NCBI GenBank assembly: GCA_947492525.1
Contig: CANLNQ010000010.1
Location: forward strand, 62,001 to 126,000
DNA length: 64,000 nucleotides
From: an uncultured Granulosicoccus sp.
GTDB taxonomy: Bacteria > Pseudomonadota > Gammaproteobacteria > Granulosicoccales > Granulosicoccaceae
Reading direction: 5' to 3'
Shown here: in pieces, positions 17,024 to 25,355 of the stretch
How the letters are laid out: every line of letters starts with the position of its first letter
How positions within the stretch are numbered: position 1 is the first letter of the stretch
The notes under the pieces: generated by a model
Seen by the model: only the letters and a program-made list of their open reading frames with translations
What the model was told of the DNA's origin: nothing
The model's database searches: none
Program-made: the position numbers and the translations under genes

Positions 17024-17764
17024 TCAGAGTGCAAACACGCGCCCCCAACCAGCGACCTCGCCAGGATCGACTCCCACCTCCAGCAGGCTGTGCCATGCCG
17101 TGACGGCCACCGAGTCCAGCACGGGTACATCCATGTAGGTTTCCACTTCGGCCGCCACCGACGCCCCGCGAAAGTTGGTGCAGACAATGAGGATGGTATC
17201 CGGTCGGCTCTCTGCCGCCTTCATGGCATGAGCCTTGATTTCATCCACCGTATAGTTGGCGAACGAGAAATTTCCGGTATCCCCCAGATGGGTTTCATGC
17301 ACGATCTCGAAGCCCTGTTCCTTGTAGCGCTGGATGATGGCCGCCTGGATGTCCGAGGTATAGGGGGTGACCAGCGCAAGCCGCCTGGCCTTGAGCCGGT
17401 CGATGGCGCGGGCGAACGCCTGCATCGTCGAGGTCACGGGAATACCGGTTTCTTCCGTGATTCGGGTGCACAAGGCCTGATCGTGCTCCATGCCCAGCCA
17501 GGCGGCGGATGTACCGTTCCAGACGATGTAATCCACCTTCGCCTCTGCCAACCGAAGCGCGGCCTCGACAATGGTGTCATGATCGAACTGCTTGATGGAG
17601 TCATCCGACAGAGAGATATCCGTCAGCCTGAATCGTGAAAAATGCACAGTCACCGTGTCCACATAAGGCATGAACAACCGTGCGGTGTAAGGCTCGAGCA
17701 CGGTATTGGACGATGGCGTCAACATGCCTATGCGTTTGGGGTTGGCGACGGTAGGTCTTGTCAT
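17024..17764 (-). CDS. Asp/Glu racemase-superfamily protein (arylmalonate decarboxylase / maleate isomerase branch)
   Basis: A 246-residue protein with the opening RIGMLTPSSNTVLEPYT, typical of the maleate isomerase and arylmalonate decarboxylase branch. The first catalytic position, a Cys in racemases and maleate isomerase, lies in IVWNGTSAAWLG and is Gly, as in arylmalonate decarboxylase. The second catalytic Cys is present in LIVCTNFRGA. One-Cys chemistry such as decarboxylation is therefore more likely than isomerisation, but the substrate is unknown. The start MTRPTVANP was chosen by family length; a long upstream extension in frame is improbable. No clear Shine-Dalgarno site is visible. 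Confidence 0.82.
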   Translation of the reverse strand: MTRPTVANPKRIGMLTPSSNTVLEPYTARLFMPYVDTVTVHFSRFRLTDISLSDDSIKQFDHDTIVEAALRLAEAKVDYIVWNGTSAAWLGMEHDQALCTRITEETGIPVTSTMQAFARAIDRLKARRLALVTPYTSDIQAAIIQRYKEQGFEIVHETHLGDTGNFSFANYTVDEIKAHAMKAAESRPDTILIVCTNFRGASVAAEVETYMDVPVLDSVAVTAWHSLLEVGVDPGEVAGWGRVFAL

Positions 17765-18050
17765 GAATCGATGGAAATCAAGGAGTGTCGAAGTGGAATG
17801 GCGCATTACAATGTCATGAATGGTGGAAACTGCGCAAGCGCTCAACGCTATTGTTTGAATAGTTCTGAACAGGACGGGCGGCAATTCATCGCGGCCGTTG
17901 CCAGGCGGTGAATGCAGACAATGGACTTTCTCCACGGGTTTTCCGCCACTTGCGCACAGCACATGATCGTTTGCACCACTATGTTGCAATCGACGAAGGG
18001 AGTGTAATATCCGCCCAGGATCGCACTGACCACCTTGCGGAAGATCGACC

Positions 18051-19976
18051 ATGCCAATGACCGATGCGGCCCTCTACCTGCCACTGAGCGACAATACCCT
18101 GCACGCCCTGCTGGATGAGGACATGAGCTGGGAACAGACCGTTCAGTCACGTTCCATGCCTGAACTTGCCTCGCTGTGGCTACTGGCCGGCCTGAACAAT
18201 CTGAAGCACAATGGCAGACGTTCACCCGAGCGCCTGATGGCAGACATCATCGATGCCTTCAACCCTCAGCTCGAAGGCACGGATCTGGATCTGCTGCGCA
18301 AGCAGACCAGTGACCGACTCAATCGGGAAACCATCGAGGCCGGCTATTACCTCATACGGGATTTCGGCATCGCGCTGGTGGACGATGACACCTGCGCACA
18401 ACAGGATTACCTGACGGAACAGGGTCGTTGGGATTACGGCTTCTCGCAGCGTCAACGCGAACAGCTGGCCCCCCAGCGCATCATCACGACCGTTGACGAT
18501 CGACATCTGTCCCTGAGCACGGAACAATCACGCGTGTTTCGCGAGTTTCAGGCAGAGCATGATGAACACATGCATGTCCAGGGTTATGCCGGTACCGGCA
18601 AGACCTCCCTGATCAAGAGTCTGCTGTCTCTGTTCGACAGCTCCACCTCGCGCATTCTGGTACTGGCCGAGTACACCCGCCAACTGGACGCGCTGGGTAT
18701 CGAACGCCATCAGTCCGACAAGGTACACGCCTGCACCTTCAGCGAACTGGCCGACCTGGTCATTCCGCCGGATATGACTTCCTCGGCCAATCGCAACATG
18801 TTGCGACAGGATCGCACCCGTGCAACCCAACCTGATGAGGTGCTGGTTCGACAACTCGGTATTCGATCGGTCGGCGACCGCAGCAGTACGCAGATCATCA
18901 CGGCTGTGCGCGCCACGGTCTACCGATTCTGCCAGAGCACCGATGAGCACATTGCGCAGAAGCATATCCCGGCGCGCTACGCGGCGCTGTTCGATGCCAC
19001 CCAGAGCGCCATTGTGAGCCAGCATGCGCGTGAGCTGTGGCAACTGATACTCGCACCACCCACGGCAGATTTCCGGCCGCAGGTACGCGGGTTTCACAAG
19101 ATCAAGTGGGCTGCGCTGAACCACTGGCCCGTGCCGCAACAGTATTCGCACATTCTGGTGGACGAGTGTCATGACCTGCCGCGTCCGGTCTTCCAGATTC
19201 TCGCCTGTAGTCCGCAGGCGCGTGCAACCCTCGGCGATGACTACCAGAACCTCAAGGGCCATTCGACACCACAGTCGAGAAGCACGCGCTTGAGAGAGAT
19301 GGTGCAGTCGGTGAGGTCGGGCCACGCAGTGGAGAGCATCATCAATCCGATCATCACGATCCACCCCAGTCGTACCAAGGCGCCGTTTCAGGGTAATGAC
19401 ATGACCCATCTGGACATTCGTTACTATCAGAAGGCTGCAGTGCCACAGGAACCAGCGGTGATTCTGGTCAACGATACCTGGGGGCTGTTCGAATGGTCGC
19501 AGCGACTGGCCAGTGCCAACATCAATCCTTCCCTGATGAACGACCCCAAGGATCTGGACATGTTCGTACAGGATTGCATCGAGCTGAAAGCCGGTGGTCG
19601 AGGTGCACGCCACGGTGAACTGTTCCGCTACACCTCCTGGGATCATGTGGCCAGTAAACATGCCGGCAACGCCGGCTTCCAGCGCATCAACCAGCTGCTG
19701 GAAAAGGGATATGGACATGCCAACTGGAAGCAGACCTACCAGCGATTTCAGCGAGTGGGCAAACCGGCCTATTCGGTGGGCATGATCGAGAATGTTCGCA
19801 ATCTCGAATTCGATACCGTGATGCTCACGCCCGACGTGATCAATGCATCGGCACATCTGTCACGGGCGGCATTCGGTTCGGCCATCTATGTCGGCGTCAC
19901 GCGGGCTCGCAAACGGCTGATCCTGCCGGAATCCCTGCGCCACTGGATCGAGGACATATCCGCACGCTCGGCCTGA
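18051..19976 (+). CDS. SF1 (UvrD/Rep-like) helicase-family ATPase
   Basis: A 641-residue protein. Residues about 1-160 are not recognised. Then come the SF1 motifs in order: Q-like LSTEQSRVF, Walker A GYAGTGKTSLIKSL (about residue 180), a Walker B LVDECHDLP (about residue 375), motif III LGDDYQNLKG, motif IV-like SVRSG, motif V-like ENVRNLEFDTVML and motif VI YVGVTRARKRLIL. No nuclease domain is visible, and no partner gene lies beside it: the neighbours are a divergent racemase-like gene and an acetyltransferase. A role in DNA repair or in handling foreign DNA is possible, but nothing in the context proves it. Confidence 0.85.
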   Translation: MPMTDAALYLPLSDNTLHALLDEDMSWEQTVQSRSMPELASLWLLAGLNNLKHNGRRSPERLMADIIDAFNPQLEGTDLDLLRKQTSDRLNRETIEAGYYLIRDFGIALVDDDTCAQQDYLTEQGRWDYGFSQRQREQLAPQRIITTVDDRHLSLSTEQSRVFREFQAEHDEHMHVQGYAGTGKTSLIKSLLSLFDSSTSRILVLAEYTRQLDALGIERHQSDKVHACTFSELADLVIPPDMTSSANRNMLRQDRTRATQPDEVLVRQLGIRSVGDRSSTQIITAVRATVYRFCQSTDEHIAQKHIPARYAALFDATQSAIVSQHARELWQLILAPPTADFRPQVRGFHKIKWAALNHWPVPQQYSHILVDECHDLPRPVFQILACSPQARATLGDDYQNLKGHSTPQSRSTRLREMVQSVRSGHAVESIINPIITIHPSRTKAPFQGNDMTHLDIRYYQKAAVPQEPAVILVNDTWGLFEWSQRLASANINPSLMNDPKDLDMFVQDCIELKAGGRGARHGELFRYTSWDHVASKHAGNAGFQRINQLLEKGYGHANWKQTYQRFQRVGKPAYSVGMIENVRNLEFDTVMLTPDVINASAHLSRAAFGSAIYVGVTRARKRLILPESLRHWIEDISARSA

Positions 19977-20153
19977 AAGCCAGACTCCCTGCGGCCGATA
20001 GCATGGGTTGAACGCGATGGTATGAGCGTTGCATCATCAAGCCGCATGACGCCTGTCGGCTGCAAGGCGCGTAGCCTGTGTACACTGATGCTGGCTGCAC
20101 CGGCACCATCGCCCCAACAAGCCAGTGAAGGCACACCCGCAGGACGGGATGAC

Positions 20154-20666
20154 ATGACGCGATTTGAAACGGAACGATTGCTGGTCGCCGAATGGCACAC
20201 GCTGCAGCAACAGCAATGGCCGTCTCAGGATCTGGCCACTGCGGTACAGCAGATGCTGACACCCTCGGTGACAGCCTGCCTGCCGCCATCGTGGCAGGGA
20301 GACTATTCACTCGAGCGGGCCGATCAATGGATACGAGAGCGCGACAAGGAGGACGCCACCTGGCTGGTGATCGATAAATCCACTCGTGAGGCAATCGGCT
20401 TGCTGATTCTCTCCGGCACCGATGATTTCGGCCATCTTCGTCTGGGCTATCTGCTGAAGGAATCGGCCTGGGGGCAAGGCTTTGCCACCGAACTGCTCAG
20501 CGGACTTGTCGGTTGGTGCAGAGACAACCGCATCCGTTCGCTCACAGGCGGTGTTGAACAGGCCAACGTGGCATCGGCACGCGTGCTGGAAAAATGCGGA
20601 TTCGCACCCACGCCGGATAACAACGCGGCAGACGCACAACGGATGTACTCCATCGACTTCACCTGA
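20154..20666 (+). CDS. GNAT family N-acetyltransferase
   Basis: A 170-residue RimJ/RimL-like acetyltransferase starting MTRFETERLLVAEW, with the acetyl-CoA binding region LGYLLKESAWGQGFATELL near residue 100 and the C-terminal VASARVLEKCGF. Such enzymes acetylate protein N-termini or small amines; the substrate cannot be told. The ATG at 20154 follows AGGA/GGGA and gives the normal family N-terminus, whereas the upstream in-frame extension has no family match. It follows the helicase gene by about 180 bp. Confidence 0.88.
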   Translation: MTRFETERLLVAEWHTLQQQQWPSQDLATAVQQMLTPSVTACLPPSWQGDYSLERADQWIRERDKEDATWLVIDKSTREAIGLLILSGTDDFGHLRLGYLLKESAWGQGFATELLSGLVGWCRDNRIRSLTGGVEQANVASARVLEKCGFAPTPDNNAADAQRMYSIDFT

Positions 20667-20692
20667 CACTGCACCCGGCCATGCAAAGGCCC

Positions 20693-20809
20693 TCAGTGCC
20701 TGAAACGCGCTGCTGACGGCAGGGTTTTCATCAGCACAAGATAGGTCAATCCTGCCGGTATCAGGCTGGCGTACCAGGAGATATCCAGCGGCTCCGCCGT
20801 CGTACTCAT
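20693..20809 (-). CDS. 38-residue membrane peptide, possible tail of an NCS1 permease
   Basis: A short frame opens at the ATG 20807-20809, preceded by a strong GGAGG seven bases upstream, and ends at TGA 20693. It lies 15 bases after the hydantoin racemase gene on the same strand. The product MSTTAEPLDISWYASLIPAG continues with a hydrophobic stretch to LPSAARFRH. The pattern DISWY followed by one membrane span resembles the extreme C-terminus of NCS1 (hydantoin/allantoin/cytosine) permeases, which often accompany hydantoin racemases. It may be a translated remnant or a genuine small membrane protein. The strong ribosome site argues that it is translated. Confidence 0.5.
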   Translation of the reverse strand: MSTTAEPLDISWYASLIPAGLTYLVLMKTLPSAARFRH

Positions 20810-20824
20810 GACTGTACCTCCGGT

Positions 20825-21523
20825 TTACTTGGAATTGGGCTGCGCATAGGCGCAGACTTTGCTGGTGCCGAGCCCGGCGCTGACCAGGCCCTCGACAAAC
20901 TTCACGGCCACGGCCACCCCGTCGATGACCGGAATGCCGGTCTCGTCACTGAGCCAGCGCGTCAGATCCGCCATGCCTGCACAACCGAGCACAACCGATT
21001 CGCAACGATCCTCATCAATCGCGCGCAGAATTTCGGCCTTGACCAGCTCGCGGGCATTGCTGCCTTCCTCTTCCAGTGCCAGGACCGGTATCTGTGCAGA
21101 GCGCACGCGTCGGCAGAAGTGTTCAACGCCATAACGACGTGCCAGCTCTTCGATCACAGGTACCGAGCGCGGCAAAGTGGTCACGACCGAAAAGCTGGTC
21201 CCGAGGATGGTTGCGGCCTTCATGCCGGCTTCGCAGATTCCCATGACAGGACCACTGGCAATCTCCCGACAGGCGCCGATGCCCGGGTCGTCGAAACAGG
21301 CCACGACAACACCGTCCACGCCGGCTTTCTCCGCCGCCATGACTTCATGCAGCAAGGGCCCCAGAGACATGGCTTCATCGTAGTGACCTTCGATGCTGAC
21401 GGGCGATCCCACGCCGGTTCGAGCCATGATCTCCACGCCGGGACCGGCGATGTCGCGAGCGCTCTGCGCAATCTTGTCTGTCATCGACGCGGTGGAATTC
21501 GGATTGACTACCAGAATTTTCAT
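20825..21523 (-). CDS. Asp/Glu/hydantoin racemase
   Basis: A 232-residue racemase starting MKILVVNPNSTASMTD, the signature of hydantoin/allantoin racemases. Both catalytic Cys are present, in VVVACFDDPGIGACRE (about residue 75) and VVLGCAGMADL (about residue 180), and GPVMGICEAGMKAA is conserved. It should interconvert enantiomers of 5-substituted hydantoins or allantoin. AAGGAG five bases before the ATG decides the start. The divergent GntR regulator and two palindromes between them suggest substrate-dependent control. No hydantoinase or carbamoylase gene is in view. Confidence 0.9.
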   Translation of the reverse strand: MKILVVNPNSTASMTDKIAQSARDIAGPGVEIMARTGVGSPVSIEGHYDEAMSLGPLLHEVMAAEKAGVDGVVVACFDDPGIGACREIASGPVMGICEAGMKAATILGTSFSVVTTLPRSVPVIEELARRYGVEHFCRRVRSAQIPVLALEEEGSNARELVKAEILRAIDEDRCESVVLGCAGMADLTRWLSDETGIPVIDGVAVAVKFVEGLVSAGLGTSKVCAYAQPNSK

Positions 21524-21553
21524 GGGGCTCCTTGGCAAGATTCAGCTGATCGA

Positions 21554-21586
21554 TTGTTTAACAAGCTACACAATATTGTTAACAAT
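21554..21586. promoter_or_regulatory. Twin GntR-type operators between hydantoin racemase and its regulator
   Basis: Two palindromes lie in the 206-bp divergent region: TTGTTTAACAA (21554-21564) and the perfect ATTGTTAACAAT (21575-21586). Their centres are about 21 bp apart, two helical turns. TTGT-N-ACAA sites are typical of GntR regulators with an FCD domain, and such a gene starts at 21730. Confidence 0.6.
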
Positions 21587-21729
21587 CACAAGTCTTATTG
21601 CATACGATCAGCAATGGTGCATGTGCGATGCTTGTGCACTGCTTTCGCACACGACGCCGTCAACTGTTTACGAAATCGTGCTTTGCTGTAGAATTTTCAC
21701 TTTAAATCAGTTGCTTGAAGCAGGCCTGG

Positions 21730-22407
21730 ATGAACCAGACAGCAGAACAGTCGATCGTCTCGGGCGTCCTCGAAGCCATTGCCGAGCACCGCTTGAAAGC
21801 AGGTGTGAAGCTCGGAGAGCAGGATCTCTGCGAGATCTATCATTGCAATCGCGCTCATGTCAGACGAGCCCTGGCAACACTGGAAGCGCAGAAAGTTGTC
21901 AAACTCGAACCCAATCGTGGCGCATTCATCGCTACTCCCACGCCTGATGAGGCGCGCAATGTCTTTCAGGCTCGTCGTGCCATTGAACGAGTCATCGCAG
22001 AGAACGTCCTGCGCAAGGCGTCTGCCGATGACATTGCACGCCTTCGTGATCATGTGGAACAGGAACAGCAGGCCCGGCAGTCGAGTGAGCGCAGAAACGC
22101 TATCCGCCTCTCAGGCCGGTTTCATCTGATTCTGGGGGAGATGTGCGGCAACGAGGTGCTCGACGAATTTCTCAATGAACTGGTCATGCGCAGCTCCCTG
22201 ATCATCAGCATGTACTCCGCCTCACAGGCGCCACTGTGTGGCGATGAAGAGCACGAGCTGATCGTGGATGCCATTGCCGCGGGCGACGAGACTGCCTTGC
22301 TGGAACGTATCGAACACCACTTGCATCACCTGGAAAGAAGCATTGCCATCGAGACTGACAATACAAGTCCAAACCTCAAGGACATACTTCAGCCACCCTC
22401 AGGATGA
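21730..22407 (+). CDS. GntR family transcriptional regulator (FCD domain)
   Basis: A 225-residue regulator: winged helix in residues about 5-75 (KLGEQDLCEIYHCNRAHVRRAL is the recognition region, then PNRGAFIATPT) and an all-helical FCD effector domain from about residue 80 with the conserved Asp/His metal-site residues (RFHLILGEM, HHLHHLERS). It is divergent from the hydantoin racemase gene and probably binds the palindromes between them, controlling both. The ATG at 21730 was preferred over an in-frame TTG at 21715; the ribosome site is weak in both cases. Confidence 0.9.
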   Translation: MNQTAEQSIVSGVLEAIAEHRLKAGVKLGEQDLCEIYHCNRAHVRRALATLEAQKVVKLEPNRGAFIATPTPDEARNVFQARRAIERVIAENVLRKASADDIARLRDHVEQEQQARQSSERRNAIRLSGRFHLILGEMCGNEVLDEFLNELVMRSSLIISMYSASQAPLCGDEEHELIVDAIAAGDETALLERIEHHLHHLERSIAIETDNTSPNLKDILQPPSG

Positions 22408-22449
22408 CACAGTGGCAGTAAAGGCCTGACCGGGCGCTGACCAGAACGC

Positions 22450-23619
22450 CTACTGCACGCCCGTACCGAACACTTCGTCATATTGCTGCATGATGAAGTC
22501 GAAATCCGGGTTGAAGGTCGTCCTTGCCAGCGGCACGCCATCGGGCGAGGCTGTGCCTTCGGCACCGCGCCAGCGATCATCCTTCGGATAGTACAGGCAG
22601 GCACTGAAGACTTTCCACTCGTTGCCATTGCATACCAGCTGTTGCCCCTGATTCCCATAGAGGGGGTTGTCCGGCGCCACCAGCACACTCATATGGGCCT
22701 GATTCAGAATCCGGTATTCCGGATAGGCGCTCTTTCTGAGGATCTCCCCCGGGGCCAATGACATTTCATCCTCGTTGCCGTAGAGCAGAAGGCGCCTGCG
22801 CGGTGAGGAAAAACGCCGCTTGAAGATGCCCCGTACGCGCTCGACGCTGACCACCGAATCGTCCATGGACGCAACCATCAGCACCGGCATGGACAGTTTT
22901 CTCGATCCCCATCGGTTGCGCAGATACCGCGTGCTCTTGTAGTACTGGGCAGCGGCATTGATGGGAATGGAGTTGTATTTCGCCGGATTGTCTTCGATGA
23001 TCATGCCGCCGAACACCCAGGGTTTGACGTGTGACACCAGCGATGCCCAGCGCAGCAGGTGGTTGCGCGTGCTGTGATAGGCCGGCGAGAACAACAACAG
23101 GCCATCGATGTCGTCGTATTCCAGTGCCAGAATGGTGGCAATGACAGCGCCGAGGGAGAAGCCGCCCAGGTAGAATGGCTCATCGGCCTCGCGCCATGAT
23201 TCGAGTTGCAATCGGGCCGAATCGAGCCACATCCGGTACGTCACGTCAAGTTGAGCTTCCGGCGTATTGCCATGCCCGGGAAGCAGTATGGCGCGAACAT
23301 CATGACCCCGTTGCGCAAGCTCGCCGGCAACGTCTCGCCACACGGCCGGGGAGTCGTTCAGGCCATGAATCAGCAGGTATTTGCCACGATAGGGCACATC
23401 CGGGTTGGCCGGCAACTCGAACGGAAGGTTGTACTCCACGGCAGAAGGCAGGCGCTGAGGCAGCTGCGTATCGAGAAGATACCGACGGACTTCCTCGATA
23501 TGTGCCTGGAAGTTCTTCTGCGGTGCCGGAAAGCCGGACAACAAGGTGTCAGCGGCCTGAACGCGGGCAGAGGCCATCAGACAGAACAACAGACCGGCAA
23601 ACATGATGCGCTGTAACAC
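22450..23619 (-). CDS. Exported alpha/beta-hydrolase (esterase/lipase-like)
   Basis: A 389-residue protein with a signal peptide (cleavage near VQAAD) and an alpha/beta-hydrolase core: oxyanion region LLIHGLNDSPAVW, LLPGHGNT, nucleophile elbow GGFSLGA, acid VASMDDSVV and a catalytic His in NQAHMSV. The GTG at 23617-23619 has AGGA seven bases upstream and is preferred; an ATG five codons later lacks a ribosome site. A C-terminal part of about 70 residues beyond the His is unusual and contains two Cys that could form a disulphide. Substrate unknown. Its end faces the GntR gene. Confidence 0.85.
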   Translation of the reverse strand: MLQRIMFAGLLFCLMASARVQAADTLLSGFPAPQKNFQAHIEEVRRYLLDTQLPQRLPSAVEYNLPFELPANPDVPYRGKYLLIHGLNDSPAVWRDVAGELAQRGHDVRAILLPGHGNTPEAQLDVTYRMWLDSARLQLESWREADEPFYLGGFSLGAVIATILALEYDDIDGLLLFSPAYHSTRNHLLRWASLVSHVKPWVFGGMIIEDNPAKYNSIPINAAAQYYKSTRYLRNRWGSRKLSMPVLMVASMDDSVVSVERVRGIFKRRFSSPRRRLLLYGNEDEMSLAPGEILRKSAYPEYRILNQAHMSVLVAPDNPLYGNQGQQLVCNGNEWKVFSACLYYPKDDRWRGAEGTASPDGVPLARTTFNPDFDFIMQQYDEVFGTGVQ

Positions 23620-23682
23620 GAGAGATCCTGGCGGCTATAAAAGCGTGGGCGTCAATGGTGGAACGTATGTGGTCGACCTGTC

Positions 23683-24609
23683 TCAGGCGGATGGTTCCGT
23701 GCAGACTCGCGCCGTCTGCGCAGGCATCAGCCTGGCCAGTATCGCGATCAACACGATAGCAAAAATCACACGCGCCCAGAGTATGCCGGACAGATCGGCC
23801 CCCAGAGTCAGGATCAGCAAGGTATCTTCGATCATGCTGTGCAACAGGCTCAGAAAGCACAGTGACACGTAGGCATCCCGCCGATTCAGCGTCCCTTCAT
23901 CCAGATCCCGTATCAGCAGGCCGGCACCATAGGTGAGCCCGAGGGCGACGCCGATGACCGTGACATTGGCTGCCGAACGGCCCAGACCGAACAGTCTCAA
24001 CAATGGCATCAGGGCCATATGGATAAGCTTTTCCAGTCCGATGTATCTGAGCACCTTCAGCATCAGCATCAGACACAGAATGACCACGAATACCATGGCA
24101 AGCGTCCGCAATTGCCCCAGCAGCCACGACAACAGGCTGCCGTCGGAAACTGCCGGTTGCCACATCTGCGTCACAGGCTCCTGCAACAGGTCGAATTGCG
24201 AATAGATCAGATGCAGAAGGCTGCCCAGCACCAGGGCACCACCCACCCGTAATGCAATAGTGACCCACCAGGGCACGCCCGCTCGACGCGCTACAGCGCC
24301 TTCGATCGGTATGGAATGGGCCACCAGCATCATGGTCCCCAGCACGGTGACTTGCTCCACCGTCAATGCCAGACCGGCAGACACCTCGAAGAACACGATG
24401 ATGCCCGTGAACATATTGGTCAGCAAGGTGGTCGCCCAGACAATGCCCAGCACCGCCGGCAAACCTGCCAGCGCCATGGCCGGCCCCAGAGCCACACCGA
24501 GCAGATCCAGCGCGCCCAGTTCCTGCAGGAGCTTCACGACAAGCAATGCCGGCACCATGATCCGCAGCAACACCCGATACACCTGAGCGGTTTCCCGCAG
24601 CAGAGCCAT
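23683..24609 (-). CDS. Nucleoside-recognition (Gate) domain membrane protein
   Basis: A 308-residue membrane protein with about eight hydrophobic segments and two Gate-type repeats: TTLLTNMFTGIIVFFEV with MLVAHSIPIEGAVARRAG in the first half, and GVALGLTYGAGLLIRDLDEG with SLLHSMIEDTLLIL in the second. Proteins of this kind are putative transporters; the ligand is unknown. The start MALLRETAQVYR has GGCGG six bases upstream, but an ATG 21 codons earlier is also possible. It is divergent from the Lrp gene and may be under its control. Confidence 0.8.
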   Translation of the reverse strand: MALLRETAQVYRVLLRIMVPALLVVKLLQELGALDLLGVALGPAMALAGLPAVLGIVWATTLLTNMFTGIIVFFEVSAGLALTVEQVTVLGTMMLVAHSIPIEGAVARRAGVPWWVTIALRVGGALVLGSLLHLIYSQFDLLQEPVTQMWQPAVSDGSLLSWLLGQLRTLAMVFVVILCLMLMLKVLRYIGLEKLIHMALMPLLRLFGLGRSAANVTVIGVALGLTYGAGLLIRDLDEGTLNRRDAYVSLCFLSLLHSMIEDTLLILTLGADLSGILWARVIFAIVLIAILARLMPAQTARVCTEPSA

Positions 24610-24767
24610 TGATTGCCGCCAGTAGTGTGAGAGTGACACCGTGCAAGAATTCCTGATCAACCGAGTGGGCATCACGATACGCCCGATGCCGCAGAATATT
24701 GTGTTCGATACCGCCTCGTGAGACACTTTATTGTCGTATTGACCGCCTCGGAGGGCAGATAATTCAC

Positions 24768-25232
24768 ATGGATGCCATCGACCGGCGAATACTCGACCAT
24801 CTGCAGCAGGATGCCGACGTGACCAATCAAGCGCTGGCTGACCAGATAGGTCTTTCCCCCTCGGCCTGCCTGAAGCGCGTCAGGCGCCTGCAGGAGAGCG
24901 GCATCATCGACCGGATTGTCGCGCTTCTGAACCCGCAAGCCATTGCCGAGAGTCTCTACGTCATCATCGAGGTGACCATGGAAAGGGACAACAAGCGCCT
25001 GTACAAGCGCTTCGAGGATCGCGCAATCGCCCGGCCGGAGGTCAAGCAGTGTTATCAGGTCACCGGAGAAATCGACTTCATTCTGGTGGTGTCGGTGCCC
25101 GACATGCAGGCCTATGACCAATTCTGCGATGCGGTGTTGTACGCCGATGACAACATGCGTAAATTTCGCACCCTGCTATCGCGTCGGCGCAGCAAATTCG
25201 ATACGTCGACGACGATCGACCCGAGCGCCTGA
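24768..25232 (+). CDS. Lrp/AsnC family transcriptional regulator
   Basis: A 154-residue regulator of standard length. The helix-turn-helix occupies residues 1-55 (MDAIDRRILDHLQQDADVTN, then IGLSPSACLKRVRRL), followed by the RAM/AsnC ligand-binding domain (VKQCYQVTGEIDFILVV). It forms octameric assemblies in known members and usually responds to amino acids. It is divergent from the nucleoside-recognition membrane protein gene with 158 bp between starts, which may be its target. GGAGGG lies rather far (about 12 bases) before the ATG. Confidence 0.92.
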   Translation: MDAIDRRILDHLQQDADVTNQALADQIGLSPSACLKRVRRLQESGIIDRIVALLNPQAIAESLYVIIEVTMERDNKRLYKRFEDRAIARPEVKQCYQVTGEIDFILVVSVPDMQAYDQFCDAVLYADDNMRKFRTLLSRRRSKFDTSTTIDPSA

Positions 25233-25236
25233 GCCC

Positions 25237-25260
25237 TTGATAGCTTGATAGCTTGATAGC
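25237..25260. repeat. Three copies of an 8-bp unit (ttgatagc)
   Basis: Three perfect head-to-tail copies directly follow the Lrp gene, with a diverged fourth copy after them. They lie in the 123-bp space between the convergent lrp and ffh genes. Confidence 0.8.
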
Positions 25261-25355
25261 CTGATCGCCACCCTCAATCCTTCCGCAAACCGACGCCACG
25301 GCGCGCGATACGTCTGCGGCGTGGCGCGGGTTCGCCAGGGATGAAGCGGTGGGAC

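Noticed and set aside
18528-19856. 442-codon minus-strand open frame across the helicase gene
   Set aside because: Antisense shadow in G+C-rich DNA; the plus strand carries all SF1 motifs.
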